Shown here piece by piece: positions 11,657-23,633 of a DNA stretch of 64,000 nucleotides (position 1 is the first letter of the stretch; every line of letters starts with the position of its first letter). This DNA comes from Manihot esculenta. Taxonomy: Eukaryota > Streptophyta > Magnoliopsida > Malpighiales > Euphorbiaceae. The DNA is taken from NCBI RefSeq assembly GCF_001659605.2, contig NC_035168.2, forward strand, positions 8,488,058-8,552,057, in the 5' to 3' direction. A model generated the notes under the pieces. The model made no database searches. It had not been told where the DNA came from and was given only the letters and a program-made list of their open reading frames with translations. A program made the translations under genes and the position numbers.

Positions 11657-11777
11657 TGCCCGGCCCTATTATGGGCACCACAGGACTTCGTATTGCCCGG
11701 CCCTATTATGGGCACCACAGGACTTCGTACTCGGAGTTATTGCCCGGCCCTATTATGGGCACCACAGGACTTCGTAT
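11657..11777 (-). repeat. LTR minisatellite, element B type
   Basis: Three nearly perfect 37-bp copies of a unit beginning TGCCCGGCCCTATTATGGGC and ending GGACTTCGTAT, the last two separated by about 10 bp. It occupies the place where A, C, D and F carry other units. Confidence 0.85.
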
Positions 11778-12150
11778 ATAGAAGGCTAATGAATCATCCT
11801 AATGTCCATCCACTATCATCTATCACAACAATACAATGCGGCATAGTCGTGAGTTCTAATGCAACAACCTATAATATGATCATGATGCATGAAGCATGAT
11901 AAAAGCATTTCATTTCTAAATTTAAAAGGTTAAGTTTAGTTCCACTCACCTCTGGCAGACTCTGACAAACTCTGTAGCAGCTGGCTCACTGCTGGGGTCC
12001 TTGGTTCCTCGGGTCCGAACCTACACAGGTGGACTCCAATGAGGGACCAAACATACTTAAACATTACTCTAATATATATGCCCCAAAAACCCCCTAAAAC
12101 ATCCTGAAAATATCACATAGAGATATGCATGAAGTGGCTGAACAGGGCAC

Positions 12151-12336
12151 TTTCGGCGGCACCTTCGGCGGCCGAAAGTCCTGGACAGAGACGAAACTCA
12201 GGCAGGTTCGGCGGCACCTTCGGCGGCCGAAAGTCCCAGACAGAGACGAAAGTCTCTTTTCGGGGGCACCTTCGGCAGCCGAATGCTGCCTCCACAAGAG
12301 GGGTTCGGCGGCCGAAACTTCCTTCGGCTGCCGAAC
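12151..12336 (-). repeat. Leader palindrome array, LTR B
   Basis: Copies of TTCGGCGGCCGAA and TTCGGCAGCCGAA variants, the reverse of the cluster at 4314-4501 in A, with the conserved GAGACGAAAGTCTC hairpin inside. Confidence 0.6.
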
Positions 12337-12854
12337 CTGGTTTCTGCCAAACGGGCAGAAACTTGGTTCACATGAACCTCCTGCCTCCCAAATCCACAAA
12401 TCAAGCATATACTCCAACCAAATCATGCATACAAGTTCCTAGGGGCCTCAAACATGCATATACCCCCTCTACAACACTTCAATCACACACAATCAAGCTA
12501 CATTGTTCAAAAAGTCATCAAAAACCCATAGGTTCAACATATACCCTAACATGCATTCTACCCCTTAAAAACCTCATAAGACTTGTTTAAATCATACATT
12601 GAGCTTAAGATCGGCTCTTACCTCTTGAAGATCGAGGGTTGAGGAGATCTAAACTCGGAGATGGGAGAAGTTCCAACTTTTGGTCTCCAAGCTTCAAAAC
12701 TCGTTCTAAGCTCAAAGATCTTCAAAACCAAAGTTATAAACTTGTAAAAATCATGGAAAAAGGAAGGAAAAACTCAAGATTGGGCAAAGATGGCGGAGAG
12801 CTCACCTTGGCCGAAATGGGGAGAAAAACTCGCCCGTTTTCGGCTAAGGGACCC

Positions 12855-12862
12855 CTTTTATA
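12855..12862 (-). promoter_or_regulatory. TATA box of LTR B
   Basis: TATAAAAG on the minus strand, immediately downstream (in element sense) of the U3 palindrome array at 12881-13063. As this is the 5' LTR, it is the promoter that would transcribe element B. Confidence 0.6.
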
Positions 12863-12880
12863 GTGGCTGGCCAGGCCACG

Positions 12881-13063
12881 TTCGGGGGCCGAATGTGCCT
12901 CCGCATCCATGCAATGTTCGGCGGCCGAACTTGTCTTTCGGCGGCCGAACCTGGACTGCCCTCACTCATGCTTTCGGGGGCCTAACGTGCCTCCAAAACG
13001 CATGCACGTTCGGCGGCCGAATTTCACTTTCGGCGGCCGAATTTCACTTTCGGCGGCCGAACC
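12881..13063 (-). promoter_or_regulatory. U3 palindrome array, LTR B
   Basis: Five copies of TTCGGCGGCCGAA (GCCGCC core on the element strand) and one TTCGGGGGCCGAA, packed next to the TATA box. Same layout as A. Confidence 0.5.
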
Positions 13064-13237
13064 TGGGTCTTCCTCCAAAGACTTTTCATGCAAAACTCAT
13101 TTAGTTTCATACTTTAAAACATTAAAACATGAAAACATTTTTATTAAAAACATGCTTTTACCCTTCTAGAGGTTTCCGACATCCAAATTCCACCGGACGG
13201 TAGGAATTCCGATACCGGAGTCTAGCCGGGTATTACA

Positions 13238-14175
13238 AGAGCATTAAATTATATTCACCTTTCTCTTCAGTATACTAATTTGAGCATCGGAATGGTTGTC
13301 ACTACCTCACATTCTATATTTAGAACTTTAACCCATTACAATAAAGTTATATCACATCACATATCATACAAAATAAATTACTCTCTTATTTGTTCATTAA
13401 ATAATATGTTGTATAAAGTTAAATATTCATTGAATCCATCTATTATATCCATTAAAAAATTTAGAATTTGATTAAACTAAAATTTAATAAAATTTTACCT
13501 ATTAATGAAATAAAATTTAAATTTAAATAGAAAATTCATCGAACCAATTAAAATAGTGATAGATTAGCATTTTTTTTAACTCATCAACATAAAAAAAATT
13601 GTAATTATCTAATCTAAGAATAATTAGAAATTCATTTATTTCCTTATATTTTTTAAATTAAAAATTAAAAAAAATAAAATTTAAAATATCTTATATTTAT
13701 TTTATTACTTTTAATACTTCAATTTTTCAATTTTAAAATTTAAATCTTTTTTTTTTTTAAACTTCAATCCAAATCCTTGGTTCAAATGCATTTTGACATT
13801 CAAATTTTCTAAAAGACTATCCAATCAAATAAAAGAGAGGGTACGCAGTTCAAAAAAATTAATTAAAAAAAAGGTACATGAACTGTAAAAAAATAATAAA
13901 GTTAAAAAAAAAAGAAAGTATAAGGAACCTCTTTCGTGGAAGAAACAAAACTAGGAGTGGAAACATCAATTTTCCCGTTAAGCGAAAAGAAGCGGCGAGT
14001 GGCGACAAGCGTAAATACAAACAACAGAAACGGAAACATGAAAATAATCAGGTTGATTAATACAAGGCAAATAAAAGGAATTTCTTTTAACAAGGAGAAA
14101 CATTTCCCATTCGATTTCTCTTTTGCTATGCTCAGTAGAGGGTAAGGGAAGTTTTGAAGCAGGAAGGGCCTCTCT
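13238..14175 (+). other. Spacer, promoter region and 5' UTR exon of SEC15A
   Basis: About 600 bp of very AT-rich spacer, then a more mixed stretch (13830-14175) that should hold the SEC15A promoter and first non-coding exon. I see no convincing TATA box. The exon would end at CTCTCT before the GTAAGT donor at 14176. The small frames here are not conserved proteins. Confidence 0.45.
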
Positions 14176-14953
14176 GTAAGTCCGCCACTTGAGAATCAAG
14201 TTTTGATTTTTTTTTCTCAATTTTTTTTTTTGTTTTAAATTCGTTTCTGGGTTTCTATCGTTTGCTATTTTTTGATTTGAGAGTGTTTGTTTTGTGTTTC
14301 TTGATTTTGCATGTAATTTCTGTCTCTCGTTTTGATTCGTTTGTTTATTTTGTTGTTTCTTGTGTTCCTGTTGATCGTGGTTTTTCACTTAAAACTGGAA
14401 AAGTTTGCAATTCATCTCTCATCTTCATCTACTTTTCTTCGATAAATTCTATGTTCGATTCATTTATTTGATCAAAATACATTAAAAAAAATCCATTCTA
14501 GATTCATTTTACCATTCCTTTTAATGGTTTCTTTTTATTTATTTTTGCTGATGCGTGTGGAAATTAGTTTGTGATCCAGTGGTTGATATTTCCTAAATAT
14601 GATTGTTTTGATATTCCTCTGTTACATTTATTGTTTGCTTGTGTTTGTTGTTTGTGGAGAACCAATAAAATCTTTGCTTTTTAAAAAAAAATAAAAAATT
14701 ATTCTTTTCATTCCTTATGTATTGAATCTACAAAATTTGACAAGGTAAAATAATAAGAATATCCGGATGAAGGCATCTTGCATATAATTTATGTGCTATG
14801 TTTTATTTATTTGTTTAGGATAAGAACGTGAATGATGACATTATTTGGAGTGTCTTGATAAAATAATAAGAACCTCCGGATGGGTTCAGCAAAAAGTTTC
14901 TATATATTATTAATGGCATCATGACATTCATCTGGTGTTCTTGATTATTGCAG
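14176..14953 (+). other. SEC15A: 5' UTR intron of SEC15A
   Basis: Donor GTAAGTCC at 14176 and acceptor TTATTGCAG ending at 14953, 15 bases before the start codon. The stretch is T-rich as plant introns are. It also contains two short similar blocks (AAATAATAAGAA...TCCGGATG) near 14747 and 14862. Confidence 0.6.
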
Positions 14954-14968
14954 GATTTTATAAAATCA

Positions 14969-17338
14969 ATGGCTGCAAAACCAAAGAGAAGAACCGTGGT
15001 AGAAAATGGGGATAGTGCAGAGGATTTAGTCCTTGCAACTTTAATTGGCAATGGAGATGATGTGGGCCCAATTGTAAGGCATGCATTTGAAATGGGACGG
15101 CCTGAAGCACTCCTTCTCCAGCTGAAGACTGTTGTCAGGAAGAAGGAAGCTGAAATTGAAGACCTCTGCAAGAGCCATTACGAGGAATTCATTCTCGCAG
15201 TTGATGAGCTTCGGGGTGTTTTAGTTGATGCTGAAGAGCTTAAAAGTGAGCTTGCAAGTGACAATTTTCGGTTGCAGGAGGTAGGGAGTGCTCTTTTGAT
15301 CAAACTTGAGGAACTTCTTGAATCTTATTCAGTCAAGAAAAATGTGACTGAAGCTATTAAATTGTCAAAGATTTGTCTTCAAGTTTTAGAACTTTGTGCT
15401 AAGTGTAACAATCACATGTCTGAAGGCCAGTTTTACCCTGCACTGAAAACAGTGGATCTGATTGAGAAGAATTACTTGCTGAATATCCCTATGAAGACAC
15501 TTAGAACGACAATAGGAAAGACAATTCCAGTGATAAAATCACATATTGAGAAAAAAGTGACTAGTCAATTTAATGAATGGCTAGTTCATGTGAGAAGTTC
15601 TGCAAAGAATATTGGGCAGACAGCAATAGGTCGTACTGCATCATCTCGTCAGAGGGATGAGGAGATGCTTGAACATCAGAGGAAATCTGAGGAACAAAGT
15701 GTTTCGGGCTTAGGAGATTTTGCATACACTTTAGATGTTGAGGAACTAGATGAAGATTCTATTTTGAAGTTTGATCTTACTCCTTTTTATCGGGCATATC
15801 ACATCCACACTTGCCTTGGAATCCAAGAGCAGTTTCGTGAATATTACTATAGGAATCGGTTATTGCAGCTCAATTCAGATCTGCAAATCTCTTATTCTCA
15901 ACCCTTTATTGAATCATATCAAACATTTTTGGCTCAAATTGCAGGGTACTTTATAGTGGAGGATCGGCTTTTGAGGAGTGGTGGTGGTGTTTTGTTATCA
16001 GATCAGGTTGAGACAATGTGGGAAACAGCTGTGACTAAAATAACTTCTGTTTTGGAGGAACATTTTTCTCGTACGGATTCTGCCACTCATCTTCTTCTGG
16101 TGAAGGATTATGTTACTCTTCTTGTTGCAACACTTAGAGAATATGGGTATGAAGTGGGCCCGATTCTTGAGGTACTTGACAACAACCGGGACAAGTACCA
16201 TGAACTTCTTCTGGGAGAGTGTCGGGAGCAAATAGTTAATGTCATTGGGAGTGAAACCTATGAGCAGATGGTAATGAAAAAGGATGCTGATTATGAGAAC
16301 AATGTCCTGGCTTTCCATCTCCAGACGTCAGATATAATGCCAGCTTTTCCATTTATTGCACCATTCTCCTCTATGGTACCAGATATTTGCCGAATTGTTA
16401 GATCATTCATCAAAGGGTCTGCTGATTTCTTGTCTTACGGGATGCATGCTAATTTTTATAATCTTGTGAAGAAGTATTTGGATAAGCTTTTGAATGATGT
16501 GTTAAATGAAATTATACTAAATACAATTCATAGTGGTTCAGTCGGTGTCTCTCAAGCCATGCAGATTGCTGCAAACATATCTGTTCTTGAAAGAGCTTGT
16601 GATTTTTTTCTTCGACATGCAGCCCAACTATGTGGTATTCCAGTCCGATCGGTCGAGAGACCTCAGGCCAGTTTGACTGCCAAGGTGGTCCTGAAAACTT
16701 CTAGGGATGCAGCATACCTAGCTTTGTTGAATTTGGTGAACACAAAGTTGGATGAGTTTATGTCACTTACAGAAAATGTCAATTGGACATCAGAGGAGAC
16801 GGTGCAAAGTGAAAATGAGTATATGAACGAGGTTGTAATATACCTTGACACTATTCTATCAACAGCACAGCAAATTTTACCATTGGATGCTCTATACAAG
16901 GTTGGAAGTGGTGCTCTTGAGCATATCTCCAATTCTATTGTTTCTGCATTTCTCAGTGATAGCATCAAGAGGTTCAATGCTAATGCAGTTCTGACCATCA
17001 GTTATGACCTAAAAGAGTTAGAGAATTTCGCTGATGAGAGATTTCATAGCACTGGCCTGAGTGAGATATATAAAGATGGTGGTTTTAGAAGCTTCTTGAT
17101 AGAAGCAAGACAATTGATTAACCTTTTGTCTAGCAGCCAACCAGAGAACTTCATGAATCCTGTGATAAGAATGAAAAACTACAATACTCTGGATTATAAG
17201 AAGGTAGCCATCATCTGTGAGAAATTCAAGGATTCTGCCGATGGAATTTTTGGTAGTCTTGCAAACAGAAATGCAAAGCAAAGTGCAAAAAAGAAATCAA
17301 TGGATGTGCTGAAGAAAAGATTGAAGGACTTCAACTGA
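14969..17338 (+). CDS. SEC15A: Exocyst complex component SEC15A (EXOC6)
   Basis: A single 789-codon exon for the SEC15 subunit of the exocyst, the eight-protein complex that tethers secretory vesicles to the plasma membrane before SNARE fusion. SEC15 is the subunit that links to Rab GTPases on the vesicle. The protein is recognised along its whole length as the plant SEC15A type rather than SEC15B: N-terminus [15 protein letters not shown], then [13 protein letters not shown], a helical N-terminal half, and the conserved C-terminal Sec15 domain (about 450-770) with [33 protein letters not shown] and [17 protein letters not shown]. The start at 14969 is chosen because the frame upstream crosses the 3' splice site at 14953 and has no ATG. 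Length and C-terminus (KKRLKDFN) are as expected, and no damage is seen. Confidence 0.97.
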   Translation: MAAKPKRRTVVENGDSAEDLVLATLIGNGDDVGPIVRHAFEMGRPEALLLQLKTVVRKKEAEIEDLCKSHYEEFILAVDELRGVLVDAEELKSELASDNFRLQEVGSALLIKLEELLESYSVKKNVTEAIKLSKICLQVLELCAKCNNHMSEGQFYPALKTVDLIEKNYLLNIPMKTLRTTIGKTIPVIKSHIEKKVTSQFNEWLVHVRSSAKNIGQTAIGRTASSRQRDEEMLEHQRKSEEQSVSGLGDFAYTLDVEELDEDSILKFDLTPFYRAYHIHTCLGIQEQFREYYYRNRLLQLNSDLQISYSQPFIESYQTFLAQIAGYFIVEDRLLRSGGGVLLSDQVETMWETAVTKITSVLEEHFSRTDSATHLLLVKDYVTLLVATLREYGYEVGPILEVLDNNRDKYHELLLGECREQIVNVIGSETYEQMVMKKDADYENNVLAFHLQTSDIMPAFPFIAPFSSMVPDICRIVRSFIKGSADFLSYGMHANFYNLVKKYLDKLLNDVLNEIILNTIHSGSVGVSQAMQIAANISVLERACDFFLRHAAQLCGIPVRSVERPQASLTAKVVLKTSRDAAYLALLNLVNTKLDEFMSLTENVNWTSEETVQSENEYMNEVVIYLDTILSTAQQILPLDALYKVGSGALEHISNSIVSAFLSDSIKRFNANAVLTISYDLKELENFADERFHSTGLSEIYKDGGFRSFLIEARQLINLLSSSQPENFMNPVIRMKNYNTLDYKKVAIICEKFKDSADGIFGSLANRNAKQSAKKKSMDVLKKRLKDFN

Positions 17339-18870
17339 GGTTATTCATAATTTGTCTGTTGGCATTAGTTTTTGAGTTGCATGTGTCTATTCTCCATTTG
17401 TGAGATTTAGAAGGTAACTGAGTTATCAATTTTCTGTTGATTAATTTCTTATCATAAAGCTTTAATATTTCCCTTCAACCCTGCTACAGGTTGTCTTCTT
17501 AGTGAAAACTATATTTCTTCGCCTCTTATGCATGCATCTCCTTTTTAGATTGGAGAAAATAAGATGAATCAACATCAAGCTCAATTGCTTTGAGAAGCAC
17601 CAGATGCTTCTGCGTTTTTGTTTTGAGCATCTTACCAACTTAGTTATTTTCTTCCCTTGGCCCCCATATTTGGTGGTTCTGTTCTGTGGGGAAAGAATTT
17701 GCCTTGCACTTCTTGTTCTCTTAGCATTTATTTCTGCAGTTGACGCAGATTCTTTGGCATCCCATCTTCTTAAAATCTCTGATTTATGCCTCAAAATTTC
17801 ACCTTCTCATACACTGCTCAAAGGCATTCTTAAACATCTTACATGCATCTGTAACTTCTCTTTTCTTTGCTCTCCTGGATCATGCAGAAACTTTCCATCC
17901 AATCCGTTTCAACATGGAGAAACTTCTCTCAAACTGAATCTAATTTTCTTTTATTATTTATTTATTATATTATTTGTTAACTTTACCTTTTGTCTCTTCC
18001 TTATTACATTTCTGAATGAATATAATCAATGTATTATAAAAAATATTTTGTCAATTATTAGTATTTTTTTTATGAAAATAAGATTATCTAATTATTTCCT
18101 TAATTATTATGGAAAGTTCAATTATGTCCCTAAGGATCAAATAACACAATTTAAAATTTTAGACTAATTAAATTCACACTTTTATTAAGGATCAATTATA
18201 TTTTAATATAATATAATATTATTTTTAATAATAATATATATTTTTTTAATAATAAAATATTATTTTTATAAGTTAAAAAATCAAAAAAATCTAATATTTT
18301 AATTACTAAAAAATTATAAAAAATATATAGATATAATAAATAATTTTTAAAATTACAAAAATAAAGTTTTATCATATAAAAAGTTATTTTTATTATTAAA
18401 CAATAAAATTTTGTTAGATGAGGGTTTATCCTTAGTATTTGTTCAAAATTTTAGATTGAATAAAAATTTAATTTAATTCAATTCTTTTCTATCAATTTTC
18501 ATGTGAAATGGAGAAATTTATTTACTCATTCCATTTCATAATCCTTTTTCATCTTTTTTTTTTTTATTTATCCTAAAATTATTGTCTGCTTTTGTTTTAC
18601 ACTATAATAATATATAAATTAATTATTATAATCCTATTTAATTTTATTTTATTTTCAAAATCATATCATGTAATAATATCCATTTGAGTGAACATGAGCA
18701 TCAGATTCAGAAATAGGAGTTTATTCGTCCTCTCTATAGCCTCCTCTAGTTTTCATCCCTTACTTTTATTTTTGCCAACCCCTTGTTTTCTTACCAATCC
18801 TTCCTTCTTTTCTTCTGTTTACTACTCTCCCAGTTTCTCTCATCCTTTATTTTCCTACCACCATGCTTGA
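17339..18870 (+). other. SEC15A 3' flank and AT-rich spacer
   Basis: Probably includes the SEC15A 3' UTR in the first few hundred bases. From about 17940 it becomes extremely AT-rich with repeated TTTAATATAATATAAT blocks. Open frames of up to 187 codons at 17604-18167 look like low-complexity non-coding DNA; I recognise no gene. Confidence 0.4.
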
Positions 18871-20242
18871 ATTTGAAGTAAATTATTGATGATCTCATTT
18901 CTAAAGCCATTAATTTCACCGACTAAGAAAAAGTCATTAAGTCCACACCCATTCCTCTGAAGATTCCTCCTCACGCCAAAGAAATGTCTTAGTTGAAATG
19001 AGCAACCAAATAACCACTTCTTTTCAGATTAGAGTTTTTGATATCAACAAACAAACTTCTTGTTCTGCATTTCAAGAGCAAGAAATCAGATGGTTCGACA
19101 TAATGGGTGAACTTCAAGTAGGATGAAAATATCATGGTTCTGAGAATATCTCGACTCAATCGGCATGAAAGGGATGGATACAAAGAATTTCTTTCACAAA
19201 CTCCCTTATCTCTGCTCTTACTCCCAATTGACTGCAACAACAAAACTTTCCCTTTTGAACTTAACACTTCTCTGTCTCCATAAGAGATAAACATGGACAA
19301 AACCTTTCTCACAAACTAACGAAATAATAATATCTCAAGCCTCTCTAATTTATATGATTTAGGCCTTTAAAATTATCAAGTGACCCAACCCCAACCCATA
19401 ACACCTCTACAAAGATCATTCAAGAACATTCTTACCCAAAGCTTTCTAGAACTTAAGCCAAGCCCCATGCAGTCATTTTGGGCCAAGCGTCATGTGATTC
19501 CACACAAAACTTAAGTCAAGTCTTTGCCCATCAACATATACCACCTCCTTCTTTAGCCCCTATGACCTGTTACCCATAGACTATATGATCCAAATGACTG
19601 CTGATCTGTTATATCCAAACCTTAACAACTCTAACACCTAACCTACTCATTCAGATGCATTAGACAAACAATCAAATGAACCTCTCACTCAGGAGGCTGT
19701 AACAACTGTCCAATTGAAGGAATTACCTACAAAGTTTCAAAGCTTTCAATTGGATGCAAAGAATTTTGTCATAAATCTGGAACAAGGAATTTCAAAGGGA
19801 GAAGATAATTAGAAAGAGATAAATGTTAGAAATAGATGAGGAGACTGGCTAGGGAAAAATATAATCATAATGTTGGGGTGCTCATAACAGAGATCATAGC
19901 CGAGAAACTCAAATAGGCTTGCCTGAAAAAAGAAGAGGAGGGAAACAATAAGAGAATGAAAAGAAGAAAGCTCGCATGTCTGTACAAAGTTCTGATGGAA
20001 GCTAATCCCAAATGGCCTCCCTCTCTAATGTGAAGCTTTTAACGTGGAATTTAGGGTATAGAGAACTCCTTGAACCATCATCTCAAAGAAATTTCTAGAT
20101 TTCATTCCTCTAATGTAATTAGTCTTTTAAAGACTAAGAATCATACAAGAATAGTCTAAAAAATCATGTAATGTTGTGGCTTTTCGAACTTTTTTTATTA
20201 ATCCAATAGGCCTATTCAGTGGACTATGTATGGCTTGGGACC
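18870..20242 (+). pseudogene. L1-type LINE relic, left part (ORF1 and start of endonuclease)
   Basis: Broken frames on the + strand recall a plant LINE ORF1 (ISKAINFTD near 18890). From about 20027 the start of an ORF2 endonuclease is visible (VKLLTWN). The relic breaks at 20242, where the Copia element E begins, and resumes at 43259. The left boundary is approximate. It is full of stops and frameshifts. Confidence is lower for the ORF1 part than for the endonuclease. Confidence 0.5.
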
Positions 20243-22025
20243 TGTTAGTGTAAGCCATAGTGCCATGTATAATGTAAAGACATTTTATCTACAATAAATA
20301 AAAATGAGACATTTGTTTTATCACTTTGTCTATTACTGTGCATATTAAATTGATAAAACATCCTTGGATATTGGGTCTGTTTAAGTTATCAAGTATAAGA
20401 CACTTGGTAGTAAAACTTTAAAACTTTAAAAAACAACATTCTAAACTTCCCTAGTCAATTATTGTCATGGGAGTGATATTGAACTAAGACTAGTATGGTC
20501 TCTGTGAGATGATCATATTTTACGGGTCATAGAATATTGGATATCAATCAGAGAATATAAATATAAGTTAAGAACGTTGTATTTGAAAACGATCCACTTA
20601 TGAGAACACTACATAGTTTAAAGTCATAACTGTGTCTCTAGTGATATTTGTACCAGAAGTCCTTAGATTGGAAATCTCTATGGATGCCTAGATGAGTTCT
20701 CGTATGCTTTGACTTACGCTTAATGTGCCCATAAATGGGTTGGCAAGTACAGATATAATTGAGTATGCCACAATTTATGCTAAGCAACATGAAAGAAGTG
20801 AATGGATTGCCTATCTCGAAGAAAGAGAAAATATCATCGGCCGCTTGACTAGTGAAACTGGAAAGAGTGTGGTCACGCCCAAGTTGTATGATAAGAGTTA
20901 TCATTAATTTGATTGATTCACTATCACTAAAAAGTCTAGAAAAATGATTTAGCAATGAGTAAGGATGACTTGTTCCATACCTTATGCAAATCATGATATC
21001 TTACGGCAAAGGATTGTATTAGTTCACTAGTAGGGTGATTTTCTTAACAAATTCATAACTATTCAATTTGGGTAATTATAATGTCTTGCTAGAGATCAAT
21101 TATAATTTATGGACCTTAAAAATCCATTATTAACATTGAATAGTCCTACAGGATTGCACACGATGAAATTTGGACAAATGGTACTTTGGTTTTTTCCTTA
21201 TTTGGCTATTATTAAGTGTTTTATTTAAAATATTATCAATGGACTCAAACGAATTTTGACACACATTCTTAGCTCCACTTAATATGACTTAAGATCTGAT
21301 ATAATTATTTAATTAAAAAGTTTAATTAATTAGTTAAAAGAGAGAGAGTGTGTTCTAATAGGATTAGAGTTTATTTTAAGGAAGTTTATCTTGAATTAAA
21401 TGTCAATATCTAATTGGATTTGAATTTAAATTAAATCAAACTTTCTCTCCTAATTTTCTACTTTTTTTGGCCGAATAAGAGTGACTAAAATAGGGAAAAA
21501 CAAAACCCTAATAGGACTCTCAATTTTTGGCCACATATAAGAGGCAAGAAAGGAGAAAGAAACTTGACGACTTCCACATCTTCTTTTGGCCTAATTTCTT
21601 ACAGAAAAATAATAGATTTTTCTCTTACTTGCTCTGAGTTTTTTGGCACTAAATACAATAGAAGATTGAATGAGATCAAATCTCCAATCCTCTATCTAAG
21701 CCAAATTCACAAAAATTGAAAAGAAGAGACAAACATTCAAGGTACTGGCACACTTCTTTTGATTAAGAATTTTAGTATGTGAAATTGTAGAGGGGAGTCA
21801 CTATTGGACAGCTCCTTGGTCACATTTTGCTGCTGGAGAGGAGATCAAAAAGTTGATTTTGATTCGTTTTATTTTTTGTCTAGTCTTGCAAACAATTCAG
21901 CGAAGGTAACTCTTGCACTTTTAATGTTATTATTGCATGCATCGACTCTTGGTTGTTCTTATGGCTTAAAATTATTTTATTTTCTAATGTACCAATCTAA
22001 TATTAAGCTTATAGGATTTTCAACA
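20243..22025 (+). repeat. 5' LTR of Copia element E
   Basis: Starts TGTTAGTGTAAGCC and ends TTTTCAACA directly before the primer-binding site. Its sequence is recognisably repeated at 39189-39357 plus 41639-43253, for example the block TTTATCACTTTGTCTATTAC. Confidence 0.9.
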
Positions 22026-22026
22026 G

Positions 22027-22038
22027 TAGTATCAGAGC
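22027..22038 (+). other. Primer-binding site of element E
   Basis: TAGTATCAGAGC, one mismatch from the initiator-tRNA-Met primer site, one base after the LTR end. Confidence 0.75.
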
Positions 22039-22743
22039 GAAGTTTCATGATTAATAATGATATTAAAATAGTTTGCGTACTTAAATATTCACCTAGACGT
22101 GTAGATAACAAAGCTGAAATTTTTTGCATTGTATGTTTTCACTTATATGAGTTAGTTAAACACTCTAAATCATTTTATAGGAGGTGTTTTATAACTTATT
22201 TGAGTATTTATTTGATCAAAAATAAATCTGGACATAATTATTAAATTTTCAAAACTGTCCTTAGAATGAAGAACATAATTGGTTAAGAGAGATTTTTTAT
22301 AATCGGTAAGGATTTTCTTTTCTAATATAATTAGTAAGGTTTAAATCCTCTTAGGGTATTCAAACATCATTTAGATCAGATCTGAAATGAGTATTTTAAT
22401 TAAATGATAAATATAATTTTAGTGATTAATAGTTAATCTTTAACGTGTTTAATGAAACATCTTCATAATATACTCTTTTGCAAGTTGTATTTGTATGCTG
22501 ATTGTTTTATTTTACCTCGATTAAATTTTATCAATTTTATTCTTTTAATGGAAAATTCTATTTCATACAATTACATGTTTAAATTGTTTATTTCATATTT
22601 TTGGTATATACAAATTACATGTTTATGCTTTAAATGTTAAACCACTAAACATGTAAATTGGACCAAATCGGAAATTGGGCTTTTTGATTAGTGGCACTAA
22701 TCAAAGTTGTTTTGTGTTTCTAAGCTTTAAGAATGACTCAAAA
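22039..22743 (+). other. Untranslated leader of element E, left part
   Basis: AT-rich, without a coding frame. The leader resumes at 34889 after the Gypsy nest and runs to the gag start at 35867, giving about 1.7 kb between primer site and gag, long for a Copia element. Confidence 0.6.
22739..22743. repeat. Target-site duplication of solo LTR D, left copy (CAAAA)
   Basis: CAAAA here and at 34884-34888 exactly flank the D LTR ends. Confidence 0.9.
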
Positions 22744-23370
22744 TGTAACGACCCGAAAATCGGACCGCTACCGGCGCTAGGATCCCGGTCGACTTAAGGC
22801 CGCCGGGACCCGTAGCAAGCCTAACATGCATCCTGTGAACCTGCTTAATCCCATACATGATCAACAACATATATAAAAATTAAAACTTTTCGTTCCAAAA
22901 TACATCAACCAAACTCAACCTGAGCAAATACATTAACATAACATTGATCCCTCTGTGGGATCTCATCAGTGCCCCCAATGGGTGACATAGCATATGTTGA
23001 GTTGGTTTACATAAACATCATAAAAGTCTCTAAGATCATGTAATAAAAGGGATAACAACAATCTATGGTCAAGCACACCTCTAACATCCATATACATCAT
23101 CTCATTACATAACTATACTGATTAAGACATTACATTACAATTTGATCATGTCCATTACTAGCTATTACATAACCATGACTTCTTTACTCTATCCGGACTC
23201 CTGCTCTATACTGTACCTGCAAGCCTGGGGGTAAAGGGTGAGGGGTGAGCTAAAAGCCCAGTGAGCAGAACTATAAAACATATTAATACTATGCTCTATG
23301 AAATGCATCATAACACAGACAATTCACATAAGGGTTGGGTGAACTTGTCACCAATTAGTCCAAGCTAACT

Positions 23371-23555
23371 CTGTGCCAGGCCGTAGCATGGGGTCCTGGT
23401 CTTCCTGTCATAACATACATTACTTATCATTTCCCCAGGGCCTCCTCTGGGCTCCTAGTCTTCGAGTCCCATAACCGTGCCAGGCCGTAGAATGGGGTCC
23501 TGGTCTTTCCTTACTCTGTGCCAGGCCGTAGAATGGGGTCCTGGTCTTCCTGTCA
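23371..23555 (-). repeat. LTR minisatellite, D type
   Basis: Three copies of CTGTGCCAGGCCGTAG-(C/A)-ATGGGGTCCTGGTCTTCC, the last two adjacent and the first separated by unique sequence. Confidence 0.8.
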
Positions 23556-23628
23556 TGGACTAATTGGGTCATCCAATATTCACCCACATCAACAACAATC
23601 GATGAAATGCGACATATTCGTGAAAACT

Positions 23629-23633
23629 AATGC
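23629..23633. repeat. Target-site duplication of element C, left copy (AATGC)
   Basis: AATGC is repeated at 33458-33462, exactly outside both LTRs of C. Without C and one copy, the D LTR reads continuously through this site. Confidence 0.93.

Larger units (their letters stand above)
5666..13237 (-). mobile_element. Ty3/Gypsy chromovirus element B (nearly complete, coding-competent)
   Basis: Minus-strand element: 5' LTR at 11032-13237, primer-binding site at 11017-11028, one uninterrupted gag-pol at 5781-10793, and a polypurine tract (reversed) at about 5672-5685. Only the terminal six bases of its 3' LTR are seen before element A intervenes; the rest should lie left of base 1. The bases after its right end, AGAGC (13238-13242), are the expected target-site duplication. 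Confidence 0.9.
11032..13237 (-). repeat. 5' LTR of element B
   Basis: 2,206 bp, reading on the + strand from TGTAACGCCCCGG to GCCGGGTATTACA. It is the reverse of A's LTR with the same parts: minisatellite (11657-11777), leader palindromes (12151-12336), TATA box (12855-12862) and U3 palindromes (12881-13063). The first bases differ from C and D (GCCCCGG against GACCCGA), marking a sub-lineage. Confidence 0.92.
22744..23633 (-). repeat. Gypsy solo LTR D, first segment
   Basis: Reversed LTR beginning TGTAACGACCCG and continuing to the AATGC duplication at 23629-23633, where element C was inserted. It resumes at 33463. It contains a three-unit minisatellite at 23371-23555 related to A's. The whole LTR is about 2.3 kb with CAAAA duplications at both outer ends and no internal region of its own, so it is a solo LTR left by recombination between two LTRs. 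Confidence 0.92.

Noticed and set aside
11657..11777. CRISPR-like regularly spaced repeats in the LTR
   Set aside because: The repeats are nearly contiguous minisatellite units in a plant retrotransposon LTR, without unique spacers of regular length.
14948..14968. Extended N-terminus of SEC15A
   Set aside because: The extra seven codons begin at TTG and overlap a clear 3' splice site; known SEC15A proteins start at or near MAAKPKRR.
17604..18167. 187-codon frame downstream of SEC15A
   Set aside because: Hydrophobic low-complexity translation running into AT-rich DNA, no recognisable domain.
18180..18460. Possible AT-rich MITE downstream of SEC15A
   Set aside because: I could not find matched ends or a duplication; composition alone explains the pattern.
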